A DNA stretch of 64,000 bases, taken from NCBI GenBank assembly GCA_036897095.1, contig JAYMSP010000003.1:62001-126000 (forward strand). The letters run 5' to 3'. The DNA comes from Plantago elongata. Its lineage: Eukaryota; Streptophyta; Magnoliopsida; Lamiales; Plantaginaceae. Under the pieces are notes generated by a model that saw only the letters and a program-made list of their open reading frames with translations, was not told the DNA's origin and searched no databases. Every line of letters starts with the position of its first letter. The first letter of the stretch is position 1. The position numbers were made by a program, and so were the translations under genes. Shown piece after piece: positions 49,223-60,879 of this stretch.

Positions 49223-50821
49223 GTAAATCTCAGTTGAAGAGAACACAGTTTTAATTTACTAATCAATTTCCCTAGTCCTTTTTCACACTGACAGACATAT
49301 ATTTGGTGATCAAGATTCAATTGTGTGAATGCATGAATGAAACAATGTAAGCAATAAATAATGTAGGAAAATGTGTTCATATGATGGAAATTAATAGAAC
49401 TAGAACTAGCTATGAGAAGGTGAGATCAATTGAAAGATCCATACTTCCCTACATCTTGGTGCTTTATCAACGTTGATCGTTGATCGGTGAAGCGATTATT
49501 AATAGTTGGAAAATAATTACATAAATCGTACCGACTTAATTATATAATAGTACTGCGTACCCATTGATTAGCTAGGGCAAAATAAAGTTGTTGCATTGTA
49601 CAAGGAAGAAGAGAAGTCAAGGGCCCATGAGAAGAAATGCGTGGTTACTTTGATTAGAGATAAATGTACTAGTGTTTGCTTCTACAGTTTGAAATGTCTA
49701 AAAATGAATAAGATCATTGATCATGCATGCAGCTGGAGCATGGCATGTGCAAGTTGCAGAAATATTGCAATGGTCCCTCCCTACTCATCCTTACAATTAT
49801 TATGATGGACTTGACAATTAAATTGTTCCATTTTTCGACTTTAACTTGGAGGTAATTCTATTCAACTCCATGAAATATAATGAACAAGTTGTTATTTACT
49901 AATGAGATATACATCAAACATTCCCACAGCCGGCCATTTAGTAACTACAAGAAAAACACCCCATTGCACGAGAGAATATATACCGTATAATGCAGCATCA
50001 AGGCATAACTCCTCTTGAATGACATGACGTATCTGGATTACTCGAATTCGAACACCCTTAATTTACCATGTAAGTCATTGAGCATCCAACGATAACATGT
50101 GTAATTTAGCACTTTATATAAAAAATTTCGATACATTATGTATACATCCGTCTGTATAATTAATGGGCCACTCCTCTTGTTCTTGTCAATAACAATTGGT
50201 ATCTCTGTTTCATAATTAATTAAGTTGAGAAGTCTAGCGTTTCAATTTTAAGAATTTAAGAAATGAGTATCTATGTAGGCACATCCATTATAACATGTCT
50301 ACAAAACTCGAGTGGAGGCACATGTTCATGATGCTCTCATCTCGTGCATGGTTTCTTGCCGTCTTGGGAAGTACTCAAGCGGAGTCTGTGTTCCTTATAT
50401 ATCACCAACGTCTGGTCTGGACTAGATTAGACTGGACTAGTTGGGTTCTTTACTTCTTTTGCCCTGGTACTTAGTTGGGCTTCTATAACATAGTATATGT
50501 TCCAGACTCTGAGACTTATTAAGGCTAGGCCCGTTAGGATATGTTTCAACTTCCTGATACATTCTTAATTGGGCCTTCTTAATTACATCAATTTGTTTTT
50601 TCTTTCGCTTTTTTTTTAAGTAAATCACTAAGAAAGTAGAAACTCTTGGAGATGCAGAATTTTTTTAGGTGTAAGAAAACAAATCCTTACATGAAGTACT
50701 CCGGTGAACAAGGTAAAGAGTAAGGCTATAGATGTAAATTCATGAATAGAAAAATAATGTGGGGGCAAAGATAAACATAAAATGATCCAAACTGAAATCG
50801 AGAATTCAATTTTTGTTTGAA

Positions 50822-50974
50822 GTTAGCCAGACATTTAAATGCCCCCATTTGACTCGATGAACAGTGATTTGGCCTAAAATACACTTTAAATACCACATTT
50901 CAATTTCATTTCAAACACAATTTCACCAAAATTCCATCCAAATGGACATTTGAGTGCCATGCCAATCAGCCCCT
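50822..50974. mobile_element. Tourist/Harbinger-like MITE, family member 3
   Basis: The interior matches the copy at 56054: atttaaatgcccccatttg, gactcgatgaacagtgattt, ggcctaaaatacactttaaa and tttcaccaaaattccatcca. The right end is tgccaatcagcccct, inverse to the ggggctgattgg start of the copy at 48701. Confidence 0.7.
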
Positions 50975-51814
50975 CAATCTCAATTCGGTTCAAGGTATGG
51001 CCCAAGTCCTGGTTTGAGTTTTATAATTGATATTATGTTGTAATATTTTACAGAGTTAAACATATGTTAATATTTACGTTTTAAACATTGATTAATAGTA
51101 ACTCAACTTAAATGTTGTATGGATAAAGAAATACAAAATATTGTAAAACTAAACTCAAGTTGAAATATGTCAACTTGAGTTTAATCTTAAATAAGCACTC
51201 ATCAAACTTTTTGAATATTTTATTGTAGTGGAAGTAGAATTTGACAAAAATAAAAATGAAATTTATTTTTGGAGAACGTAAAAATTTGGTGCGCCATGGA
51301 TATATTAATATTCTTTAATAATCAGGTGAAAATCATTTTATGGAGGAGCTCGCAGAAGAACTTATTGATTGTTTGGTAAGAAATTGAAGTTGAATTATTT
51401 AAATTCGAATTGAATTTTTATATATATTTTTAAATAAAACACAAGAATTGCAGTTTTATGGCAAACACAATTTTATTAACCTCACCCAAGTTTTAATCTA
51501 CCCTAAAATCCTCATTGCATTGGTAATTGCTCTAATGTGAAAGGGGAAGCGTCAAGCATTTTGTACACAGGTGTTTCTAGATGAACTCGTGGAACATATG
51601 GGATGAATCATGAAAGTACTGCTGATGAAAATAACAAGAATGACGATGACATACATGAACATAGTACATATTTACAATTTGATGATGACGCCAAATCAGT
51701 CGTAAATCCAACAACTCTCACGTCATTAATCCTTAGCATTATTCCATGCTAAAGCTCTAATCAACATTTAACCCATAATTTACTCTATCTATCCACCTCC
51801 CTATAATTTCCTAC

Positions 51815-52417
51815 CTACCACAAACCGGTGGCGCCACCGCAAAACACCGGTCCAACGCCATATCTCCGCCTCTCATCCTCCCACAACCTCACTACATTAC
51901 CATCCAGCACCTTCAAATCCTGGTACCTATAGAATCCTAAATCCCCCATCCTTATCTCCATAACTCTCCCCAAATCAAAATCACACCTCTCCTCATTCAC
52001 ATCATCTTCATTTTCACAGCTACTGTCATCTCCTTCAATTCGATAATCCTCTTCCTCCTGGACCTCCTCGTAATACAGACTGAATTTCACTTTCGTGCTA
52101 CTTTCTCTCTCCACCACGCCACACGACGTCGTTTCAACACCCGTACGTACATTCTCAATTTCACGAGCTAAACCACGCGTCACCGTTTCATCACCCGACC
52201 GTACATTCCCAATTTCAGTAGCAGTTGCTAGAACAGGCGGTGAATCGGAGCAGATTTGAATCCTGGACAGGCGATGCGAGGGGAATCTAATCCGCCAGAA
52301 GCTGACGGCGGCGGTGACGGCGGCAATCCACGTCCAGACGCTGCCGACGGCGGTGAGGAAGGAGTAGGAAAGGTAGTAGAAGGCTTGAGCTTCAATCGGA
52401 GATTCCAATGCGCTCAT
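51815..52417 (-). CDS. Unrecognised plant protein with N-terminal membrane segment (200 aa, intronless)
   Basis: I do not assign a function. The frame starts MSALESPIEAQAFYYLSYSF at 52417 and ends at 51815. A hydrophobic segment at residues 14-42 (YYLSYSFLTAVG, VWTWIAAVTAAVSFW) suggests a membrane anchor. The middle is acidic and low-complexity (residues about 85-145: VQEEEDYRIEGDD, ENEDDVNEE). The C-terminal block DLGFYRYQDLKVLDGNVVRL with WEDERRRYG looks conserved and folded, and I recall a small family of plant-specific uncharacterised membrane proteins with a similar ending, but I could not check this. A CT-rich repeat in the 5' leader (52437-52482) and GC-rich coding use support a real gene. 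The ATG is the first in the frame. Confidence 0.75.
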   Translation of the reverse strand: MSALESPIEAQAFYYLSYSFLTAVGSVWTWIAAVTAAVSFWRIRFPSHRLSRIQICSDSPPVLATATEIGNVRSGDETVTRGLAREIENVRTGVETTSCGVVERESSTKVKFSLYYEEVQEEEDYRIEGDDSSCENEDDVNEERCDFDLGRVMEIRMGDLGFYRYQDLKVLDGNVVRLWEDERRRYGVGPVFCGGATGLW

Positions 52418-52436
52418 TTTGGCGTTGTTTAGTTAG

Positions 52437-52482
52437 TTTCTCTCTCTCTAGGTTTTGATTTTGTCTCTCTCTCTCTCTCTAT
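52437..52482. repeat. CT microsatellite in the 5' leader of the unrecognised gene
   Basis: Two (TC)n tracts, at 52437-52449 and 52465-52481, just upstream of the start codon. Read on the coding strand they are GA repeats, which are frequent in plant 5' UTRs and can be bound by GAGA-binding factors. Confidence 0.8.
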
Positions 52483-53237
52483 ATTGTGTGATGGAAATGG
52501 AGATGGGAGTGGAGGTTTGTAGTGAGGGGGGTTATATGGAGAGGGAATGTGAGGTGTGGGCCGTACGATGTGATGTGGAAGATAGAGGATCTGAGCGAGA
52601 TGCTGAGAATCGAAAATTGGAGATGCCATTTCGTAATGGTAGATCCATTTTTTGAACCCGAATATTTTATTTCTAGATATGTATGTATCTAGTTATTTCT
52701 GTAGTAAAATGCATGCAAGTGGGATTAATTAGTTTTAGAATTTATTTTCTTTTAACCATGTGAATTGCGCCGGATATTCGGATGCATGCATTAGATTCTC
52801 CCATATATTTAAGGTTTGCTGCGTAAAAATCAAGAGAATATGGCGGACTTGGTTTTTTGGATTAGGAAGAGGTGCAATTATTAGAGGTAATAGATGAGTC
52901 GATTTTAATCCTTATATTTATAATTTTAAATATTGATCTATAATTTTATAATGGTTGATTGATTAAATAATAAAGTAGTGGTTGTTGAATTAGTATAATA
53001 TGGTTCCTTTTAAAAAAGATAGGAGCATCTTGAATTTACGAGTGGTTGCATTCGTAATATTATTTAATTTACTTTTTTTATATAGCATAGTTTTATAATA
53101 AACTTTTAAAACGTAAATAGGAGCATAATATTGCTCATAATTATAACATTCAAACTATACATTTTTTAATATATACGAGTATAATGCTTTTGAGAATATA
53201 TGATTTATAATCATTCATTTCAACGATCAAGTATCTT

Positions 53238-53446
53238 GAAATACGGTATCTAAATAATTTATGTTGAGACAAATCGATGTTCTTAAGAACTTATACTATC
53301 AATTAAAACACCTATGTTTTCAATATTGAAAATTTTCTTATTACGCTAAAATTTAATTTATCAACAATATAGATATTTTAATTATTAAATAAATAATTTT
53401 ATTGATAATATAAGTTGTCTCTAGATAGAGACCGTATTTTATAAAA
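53238..53446. mobile_element. Possible MITE with ~28-bp inverted repeats
   Basis: The left end aaatacggtatctaaataat and the inverted right end aaaatacggtctctatctag match, each followed by a gagaca(a) word. The interior is AT-rich and non-coding. The superfamily cannot be assigned. Confidence 0.4.
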
Positions 53447-54630
53447 TTTTAAATATTTTAAACTACACATTCAACACTTACTAACAACTTAATTAATTAA
53501 GATCCATGAAATTAGGAAAAAGATAGTTAAACAAAACTCAAGCAGCCAATTGAGCTATTAATATCTTTCTTTTGTTAACAATACGATGTTTAAGTCAATA
53601 TGCTAGTTGATAAAGTAAATATAGTTGCCCTATTTTATTCTTAATGTCCCTTACTAGAAAATAGAAATAACAAGAAACCAAATTTTGTGGTCAATAAATA
53701 GATAAGGACAAGAGACGACTAATGTGGCTCGTGGTGACTCGGTACCGAACCGAACCAAACCAACCAAGTGAATAATTGATCTGGGACCATACATCATATG
53801 TTTCTTGAGGCTTCTCACTATTTAATTAGTGGGTAGGAAAAGAGTAGCACAATTTCATTTCGTATAGGCTAACTCACGACCACTTATACTTTGATTCCTT
53901 CCATGACCTATCCCAATCATTTCAGCATCCTTCGTGTCACATTTCCCTTTTTAATTTTCTTCTTTGAAAGGAGCTCTAACTACCAAGCAATATACATATA
54001 TGTAATGTACTAAACTTATGGTTTTCCTTTTCCGTGCAAGTATAAAGTATCTTCTTGCTCTTAATCCCTTCTTCCACATATGTATAGTATACTCTCATCA
54101 TTGATGACATCCAGCTAATTTACAGGTTGCCAATTTGGATAAATCTCTAAATCCAAAATAATTTCAAAATTTGTCAACATACGGTTAGTGGTGCGTTACG
54201 AATCTATAACAAGCATAGGGACATCGCGAAAAATACAAGTCGTCTTGGACAAGGAGTGGGAAAGTATATTTTGGAAATTTAGGTGGAGAAAGAGATATGG
54301 TGCAAATAAAATTTAATGTGGACGGTAACCTCCGAGCCGCCGGCCTATTTCCGTCCAATTGTAGTGGATATGATGATCAATTTATTTTGACATGCATGGT
54401 CGGAAAGTTTCTACCAATAAACACATACTCCTACGTACTCCACTTACTTACGACTTTTATGGTTTTATATTATTTAAAATTAAATAAATGAATTTGTTGT
54501 CGTACTTATACACATACATATGTTCCCAAAAGTTTCTACTTAATTAACAAGATGAATGGTCTTCATCGTCCATTGTTTAGTGGTACCTAAATTTAAGTGA
54601 CGATAATGTGGTACCTTAATTTGAGTGATT

Positions 54631-54792
54631 AAGGATCTGATTGTTTTCTAAATATAATCGGTCCATTTGGCTCAATGAATAGTGATTTGGACTAAAATAT
54701 ATTTCAAATACCACATTTCAATTCCATTCGAAACAAAATTTCATTAAAATTCATTCAAATGTTCATTCAAATTCTATACCAATCAACACCTA
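54631..54792. mobile_element. Tourist/Harbinger-like MITE, family member 4
   Basis: Flanking TTA/TAA-like bases, with termini aggatctgattg and, inverted, aggtgttgattgg. The interior words gctcaatgaatagtgatttg and tttcattaaaattcattcaa are shared with the copy at 11921. Confidence 0.65.
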
Positions 54793-56053
54793 AATTACAG
54801 TTCTGCCAAGTTGAAAACACAGTACTACATAGTATTATGATTTATGGAAGTGGAAAAAGGAGAAACTACAAGTTGTAGAGAAATATCAACGATATTGAGC
54901 TATATGACAGGAAGGCAAAATTGCAAAAAATGAGATTTCATTTTGGTGAGAAAATATCAAGGTTGGTTGGATACTTGGATATATATGGAGTAGCTAGGAC
55001 AAACAAATGTAACTTGTGGTGACAAGTTGGGAACGTGTTTGAAGATATATTTGGTCCTACTCCGCTACTCCTATATATATATATATAACCCTGCATTAAC
55101 CATAATGAATTTAAGGCACCTATTTTAATTAACTATAACGATACTATAAGCTTATACCTAATGCTACTCATTAAAACCGATGGATGTTGATTTGTTAGAA
55201 TTGAACATGTGCATAAGCATGCAGATGCTTATACATGAACACAATAATGCGATCTTCTAGATGGTTGTGAAACTGAAATATACACTAGGCCTACATATCT
55301 TAAATGGATGGGAGCCCGATCCAGAGCATGACAGGGAATGTATTTCTACGATTACGAGTATATACCTCCGGTCACATCTCGTGAGTTCATACTTCATAAT
55401 TGAATAGAAAAGCCATTTATGGTTGAGACTTGAGACATAACTATGTCCACATAGCAAAGTTAGTGTATTTGTGCAGTAAAAAACGCATTAAGACATAAAC
55501 GTGTCAATGTATGTTAACCGTTTTTGTAATAACCTAGTACTCATGCATCAGGAAGTTTTACTCATACACAATAAAATTTTATAAGGATTGACAAATACAA
55601 AGAGTTCTACTCTTCACCATTACAAAAGCTTCCACCATAACTTTATGCAAAATATAGCCCACAGATGTCAAATAACCCATAATTCCCACTCGAATAAACA
55701 TTATTAATCAGTTCTAACTATATAGACTTATATTATGGAGGTTTCTTCTTCGAGGCGACAATGTTAACTGATACTAATACTATATGATACTGTTAGATGC
55801 TCATGAAATTTTGATAATTTTAAATTAATTAATTAAGTTCCAATGCCTGAATTGGTAATATTCTTCAACTATTGTCGGATAAATTTGGAACTAGCAAATG
55901 TGTGAAGACACCTCTGAATATTATGATAAAATAGTTAGGAACTGGTGTCTCAAGCATCTATAGTCTTAATTTCATATGCATTGCTATTAAATTGTATGTG
56001 ATCCATGCTTGTAAAAACGAAATGATAAAGACGATTGGCCACATGTTCACTTA

Positions 56054-56213
56054 GGAGCCGATTGGCCAAGTATTTAAATATCCCCATTTAGCTCGATAAA
56101 CATTGATTTGGCCTAAAATACATTTGAAATACACCATTTCAATTTCATTCCAAATACAATTTCACCAAAATCTTATCTAAATAGCCATTTGAGTACTATG
56201 CCAATCAGCGTTT
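56054..56213. mobile_element. Tourist/Harbinger-like MITE, family member 5 (best preserved)
   Basis: Flanked by TTA on both sides (56051-56053 and 56214-56216), the Harbinger-type 3-bp target. The left end is ggagccgattggccaagtat and the right end, inverted, is aaacgctgattggcatagta. 160 bp, non-coding. Confidence 0.72.
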
Positions 56214-56433
56214 TTAATGAATCAAATGCAAATGTGGGAAACACAAAATGAAGTTGAAGACAGGGGTAGTAATGTCATCAAACCACGTATAATTCATTCT
56301 CTTGTATCTCAATGTGAGAAAGCTGAATCCTGAGGACCTAACGGTAATAATCCCAATTTCTTGTACCCTAAGTAAAACTGATCGATCCTAAAACCCTAGT
56401 TCATCAATCAGTGATTCACGAGAGGGAGAGGAA

Positions 56434-57601
56434 ATGAAGGAATTGCAAGACGCATATCGCAGTGCAATGTCACAGGCAGCAAAACTCGGCTCCTTAGCTT
56501 CATCTTTTGAAAACACAAAGAGCGTTGACACTGCTACTTCTTATTCTTCATCGGGAATCGACCAATCTCGCGTGTTACTTGTTCGCCCTCCAAGGTACTG
56601 AATCACTGATTAGTCTCTTACCCTTGCGAAATCTTCTGGTTGTTTTTGTATGTTTTTCCTGTATGTTCATCGTAAAGATAACTGTTCTGTTATTAAGTTT
56701 TCTAGCTGAATTGGCTTGCTTGGAGCTTAATTTCGCAAATTGTAAGTTAGTTAGTCAAAGATCTGTACCTTTTTTTTTCCTGTGAAATGTGACATTTGAC
56801 TGATTTTGTCGTAATTGTTGATAATTGTCAGCAGTACTTGCAAATTGATGAATGATGATGATCATTGTGGTCGAGAATTCTATAGAGAGGGGAAGAATAT
56901 ATCAAGTACTTTGGAGGATTTCCTTATACATAACGTAGTGTATTTCCAGGAATCATTAATCCTCGGGTATTCTTAAACTGAGAGCAACAATTGCTATGTT
57001 GAGAGCATCACGTTTACATTAGGAGAGCTTTAAAAACACAATAAGCAATCTTATAGACACGTTTGCTCTCAATTTAACAGTGTATATCGGTTGTTTTATG
57101 GACTCAAATTGTGGTGTGAAATTCCATGTAATGTTCTTGCCTGCATTTGACACTGATCACAATTTTTTTGGAAGTCTTGATGGAAATCTTGAGGTAGAAC
57201 TGCACGAATATCTTGATATTGTGATTGACGAAATAGTACATCAAACTTTCCTGATTGCATCGTACCTTTGCATAGACGTCAGTTGAAAAATGTTCCTGAA
57301 GTGTACAGTTCATTATAATAAATATCATTTCACTTCTGCTGTTGTTGCAAGGCTTGAATCATGTGATGTGAAATTTATCTCCGGAGAATCTTACTGATGT
57401 TTCTTTGAGTCAAAAGACAATTAATGGCAAATCAAGGAAATTTGATGAGAACCCGTTTTGTGCAGAAATGTTGTATCATTATGGACTTGCTCTAAGCTTT
57501 GTGCTGTTTTCTTTGTCGCTGGAGTATTTGCTGGTTACACACTGAAACGACGTGTAAAACGCTGGGCGTCAAAGCTTCTGCGGAAATTGAAGGATGATTA
57601 A
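56434..57601 (+). CDS. Small single-pass membrane protein, uncharacterised (two exons, 98 aa)
   Basis: Exons 56434-56594 and 57466-57601, joined in phase 2 by a GT-AG intron of 871 bp. I do not recognise a named family. The N-terminus is MKELQDAYRSAMSQAAKLGS, a short amphipathic Ala/Gln-rich stretch, followed by a Ser/Thr-rich linker and an RVLLVRPPR segment. Exon 2 encodes one transmembrane helix (residues about 60-77, CAVFFVAGVFAGYTL) followed by a strongly basic tail (KRRVKRWASKLLRKLKDD). This is the topology of a small tail-region-anchored protein with a positively charged short C-terminus. The start is the first ATG after an A-rich leader. Exon 2 continues naturally from exon 1 and ends at TAA, with no competing model. 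Confidence 0.72.
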
Positions 57602-59024
57602 GTTTGCATAGCTGATACAGATGTACATCATTGAGGTTTTGCAGAAATTTATGGAAGGTTTTCCCTGGAGTTCATTAGGAGGTTCCAACTCTTGATGGAT
57701 GGATGTAATGTATGTTATGGGTCTTATGACCGTTTAAATTTTATCCTGAATGATTGCTACTCAAAGTGTATACCTTTAGCTGTGCATGGTCTAACTTGTC
57801 ATCTCTAAATGATCTTTTGCATGATATAGCAGACTACAATTGTCCTATCTTCAATTGACATGAATTGAACTGTATATATCTGCAGAATTCACATCCAAGT
57901 GCACATTCAAAACCTTCAGTTGTGAGTCATAAGCTGCATAGGTTTTCTTTATAAGTGAGTTATCTGCATAAGTATTGCATATGTAATGTGAACCCCGCAG
58001 ACACTTTGGAAGCCAAATCGTATGATGGGTTCTTCCACTCCATTACCAAAACAAGGAATTCAAAATGTGAAACCCTTGCACACTGTCACACTGATGGGTA
58101 ATTCATCTATAGAGCTCTTATCCATTCATTTGTTCTTGCAAGGCTGAAGAGTGCTACTTCTTAGTACTTACTAAAGTTAATATATGTTGCCGGGACTGAT
58201 GTTTATCTGGCAACTTAGAAAGTTCAAGAAAGTGTGCTCATTTCAGTAGGCCTTTATGTGATGCTGTATTATTGGTTGAAGATAGTGAAAGTGATCAGGG
58301 AGACTATTGATTCAAGTCATCTTCTTGTTCGCATGCTATATGTTTTCAGATATCTTCTGTAACATGATGATTTCAGTAGGTTAGATGTCACAAAGCATTT
58401 TAACCAGAGTATTTATCTTATAAGCTTTGTTGATTTAAACAGATGAACTGGTACTACATTGGCGCCAGAGCAGCCTTATACATTGGTAGATGTTGTTCAT
58501 GAACCTCGTCCACAGAAGAATCTCCGTCCTGTAGAACTTAATTGTCATTGATTATGTAAAACCAATTACAATTTAACCGCACTATCAGTATTCCATAGAA
58601 GACAGTATTTTAACAACATGTATTACTGAGGGACGGATTAATGTTCTTTCGTACAAGCATAATATCTTAAATAAGCGAAAAAATTATTGCTCCACAATGT
58701 TTCTAGCTTAGGTACGCTGTACGCATAACGCATCTTCCTTTTGACATTGTGTCTACTATCAATGACAAATCAATTAAGTGCTTAATAAAGGTAATCTATC
58801 TTCTTACCTTTAATTTCCTCAGTTAATCTCGACCATTCATCATGAATATATTGGCTAGTTTCAAAGATATTAAGGGGAGGAATCGGTCGGCATTAATCCT
58901 AACCAAAATTAGGATAAGTATCGGAAAGTTTGTCCAAAACATAAATGCTTGTTGAAGCAACAAAACCGTGAGGGAATTGAGTGTTTTTCGGCTTCCATAT
59001 ATAAGAGGGAGAAACTAGCATGGA
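57602..59024. other. Spacer upstream of SAUR gene
   Basis: The first 250 bp are probably 3' UTR of the small membrane-protein gene. Around 57998-58096 an open stretch is bounded by an AG and a GT, but no gene can be built from it. The remainder is promoter of the SAUR gene. Confidence 0.55.
58998..59004 (+). promoter_or_regulatory. Probable TATA box of SAUR gene
   Basis: TATATAA upstream of a leader that runs to a GT donor at 59177. The start codon lies in the next exon at 60057. Confidence 0.5.
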
Positions 59025-59176
59025 CACAAATCATTCAACACTCCGAATGAATTGCAAACAAATTAAACGTCAAAACTCATCTTCTTCATCATCATCCTTA
59101 TCATTTTGCTATGCAAATGTTCCGCTTTGATGCTTGCTGAACCACCGCGCCACCACCTTCCGCCCTCCGCCATCTG

Positions 59177-60005
59177 GTACGTACTCCATGCATTCAATCG
59201 CTTCCGTACAATTTTTTATTTATTTTGCAGATCGTGGCTTTTTGTTGAATTGCACGTTTGTTTTCTGTAATCGATCGTCACCGTTAGGCCAATCCGATTA
59301 ATAATCAGATGAGATCTCTCATTTCTGATTGAGTGATCGGCACCTGATTGTCGAATTAGGCTATACTATACTATTAAGTATTAACTAGTAGTGATCTTTG
59401 ATGTGCGTTGTGTAGAACAATGCTTGATCGAATCTGTTAGCAGGCTCTGTTAGCGATTTGATGAACATGAATTCCGGTTTACGGTTTATTTTGACTCTGT
59501 TTTTGAGCATTTTCAATATAAAATGATGTAATTCGTGATTTACGGGAGAAGATATATTGGTGTGTTATTATTAGGAGACAAAGTGTTTGTGAAAATGCTT
59601 GATCGTGTTGTTTATTAGCATGGATGAGGTAGTCTGGTAGTGGAGTTGCTTTTAGACTTAGTAAAGTAGAAAAAGTGTAGCAACTAATCAGCAATAGGCT
59701 AGTCTAATGTACTACATAACTTTTACTATAAACCAAGGATCATGTGAACTGAAGACCATATCATGTGGAGCAATTATGATAAAGAGAATTGCTAAGCATT
59801 AAAGGAGACATCAACAGATGGGATTTTATTTCAAAACCATTTTCTAATTGAGTGTTTTGAGTAGTTGATGTCCATCCACTTAAGAATTAATCATTCAAGT
59901 TCTGTGCTTTGGTTATGTGCTGATTATATTCTAGGCCTGTGATTGTGCAAATAGGAATAATCTACTTTTGCATCTGAATACTTTGCACGGATTTATAAAT
60001 TGCAG
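59177..60005 (+). other. 5'-UTR intron of SAUR gene
   Basis: Donor gtacgt at 59177 follows a C-rich leader. Acceptor ttgcag ends at 60005, 51 nt before the start codon. A leader intron is inferred from these sites and from the distance to the TATA box. Confidence 0.5.
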
Positions 60006-60056
60006 CGCTGAGAAAAACTATAAAGCCTTGTACCTTTATCTCTCGTATTCTGCGCA

Positions 60057-60879
60057 ATGGAGGACAATGGAGGAGGTAAAGTGACCGGGATTAGGCAAAT
60101 TGTTAGGCTCAAGGGACTCCTACAGAAATGGAAAGCTGTTACATTTGGACCAAAGGATGGCCCTATCCCCCAAAATCCCATGCTTACTCACAATCCTGCA
60201 TCTATATTTGGGCGTGGTGGCATTTCACCAGAGGTTAGTAGGAGGATAATGAGTTCAAGCCAATACGACTCGGATGATGATATATGTCCGAGCCCTGAAC
60301 CGCCTCTTGGTGTCCCGAGAGGTTACCTTGCTGTGTACGTTGGCCCAGAGCTCCGGAGGTTCATAATCCCCACTGATTATCTTGAAAAACCACTTTTCAA
60401 GGTGCTGTTAGAAAAGGTTGAGGAGGAGTATGGATTTGATCATCATGGCGCCCTCACCATACCATGTGAGATTGAGACCTTTAAGTATCTCCTTCAGTGC
60501 TTGGATAATAACCGGAAAGAACAAGCTGGAAGCAGCTCAGGTTTAATCTTAATTCTATGTTCATTGTTTGGTTATACATGCATTTCTGAGAAGTATTGTT
60601 AGGGCAGACATTGTTCTTCTCTGGTTTATATGTGATATTTTATGCAGCATCATGATATATGTGCGTCTTATCCTACCATACCATCTATATATTGACAATC
60701 TAAATTATGTGTTTAAGCCGCATGTAGAGTTTTTTTTATCTCTACTGAAATAGTTTGTTGTTTATTAATTGCTTTTTGTGGTGTAAGTATGATTTTCTTC
60801 TTTCCCTGTGAATGTGAGACTCTCAGTTGGCAAATCTGTCAATTTTGCAGCTCAAAAACCAGTATCAGTTCAGGATTGA
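60057..60879 (+). CDS. SAUR: SAUR family auxin-responsive protein, long N-terminus (two coding exons, 170 aa)
   Basis: Exons 60057-60540 and 60851-60879, phase 1 junction, stop TGA. The SAUR domain occupies about residues 83-150: PPLGVPRGYLAVYVG, RRFIIPTDYLEKPLF, LLEKVEEEYGFDHHGALTIP and FKYLLQCLD. Classic SAURs bind and inhibit PP2C.D phosphatases at the plasma membrane, which activates proton pumps and cell expansion. This member has a long N-terminal extension (residues 1-82) with a basic start (IVRLKGLLQKWKAVTFG) and an acidic DSDDD segment, as in a subset of plant SAURs. Most SAUR genes are intronless. This one has a tiny last coding exon encoding the final nine residues (AQKPVSVQD) and a probable 5'-UTR intron. 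If the intron is read through, the protein instead ends with a hydrophobic tail at 60602. Confidence 0.9.

Larger units (their letters stand above)
45200..51814. other. 6.6-kb gene-free spacer
   Basis: No supportable gene. It contains a possible Stowaway remnant (about 45585-45776), the complete Mutator-like element (46838-47814), two Tourist-like MITEs (48701 and 50822) and a CAGTT microsatellite. The open frames at 49596-49805 and 50437-50628 look random. Confidence 0.65.
52418..56433. other. 4-kb spacer without a supportable gene
   Basis: Contains a small inverted-repeat element (53238-53446) and two Tourist-like MITEs (54631 and 56054). The open frame at 54297-54491 begins like a degenerate transposon RNase H segment (KFNVDG) but is too short to call. 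Confidence 0.6.

Noticed and set aside
54297-54491. Possible transposon RNase H fragment (KFNVDG)
   Set aside because: Only six residues fit; no catalytic pattern follows. Too weak to call.
58440-58560. Possible retroelement fragment near the word ggcgccagagcag
   Set aside because: No coding segment, paired terminal repeats or primer site could be supported.
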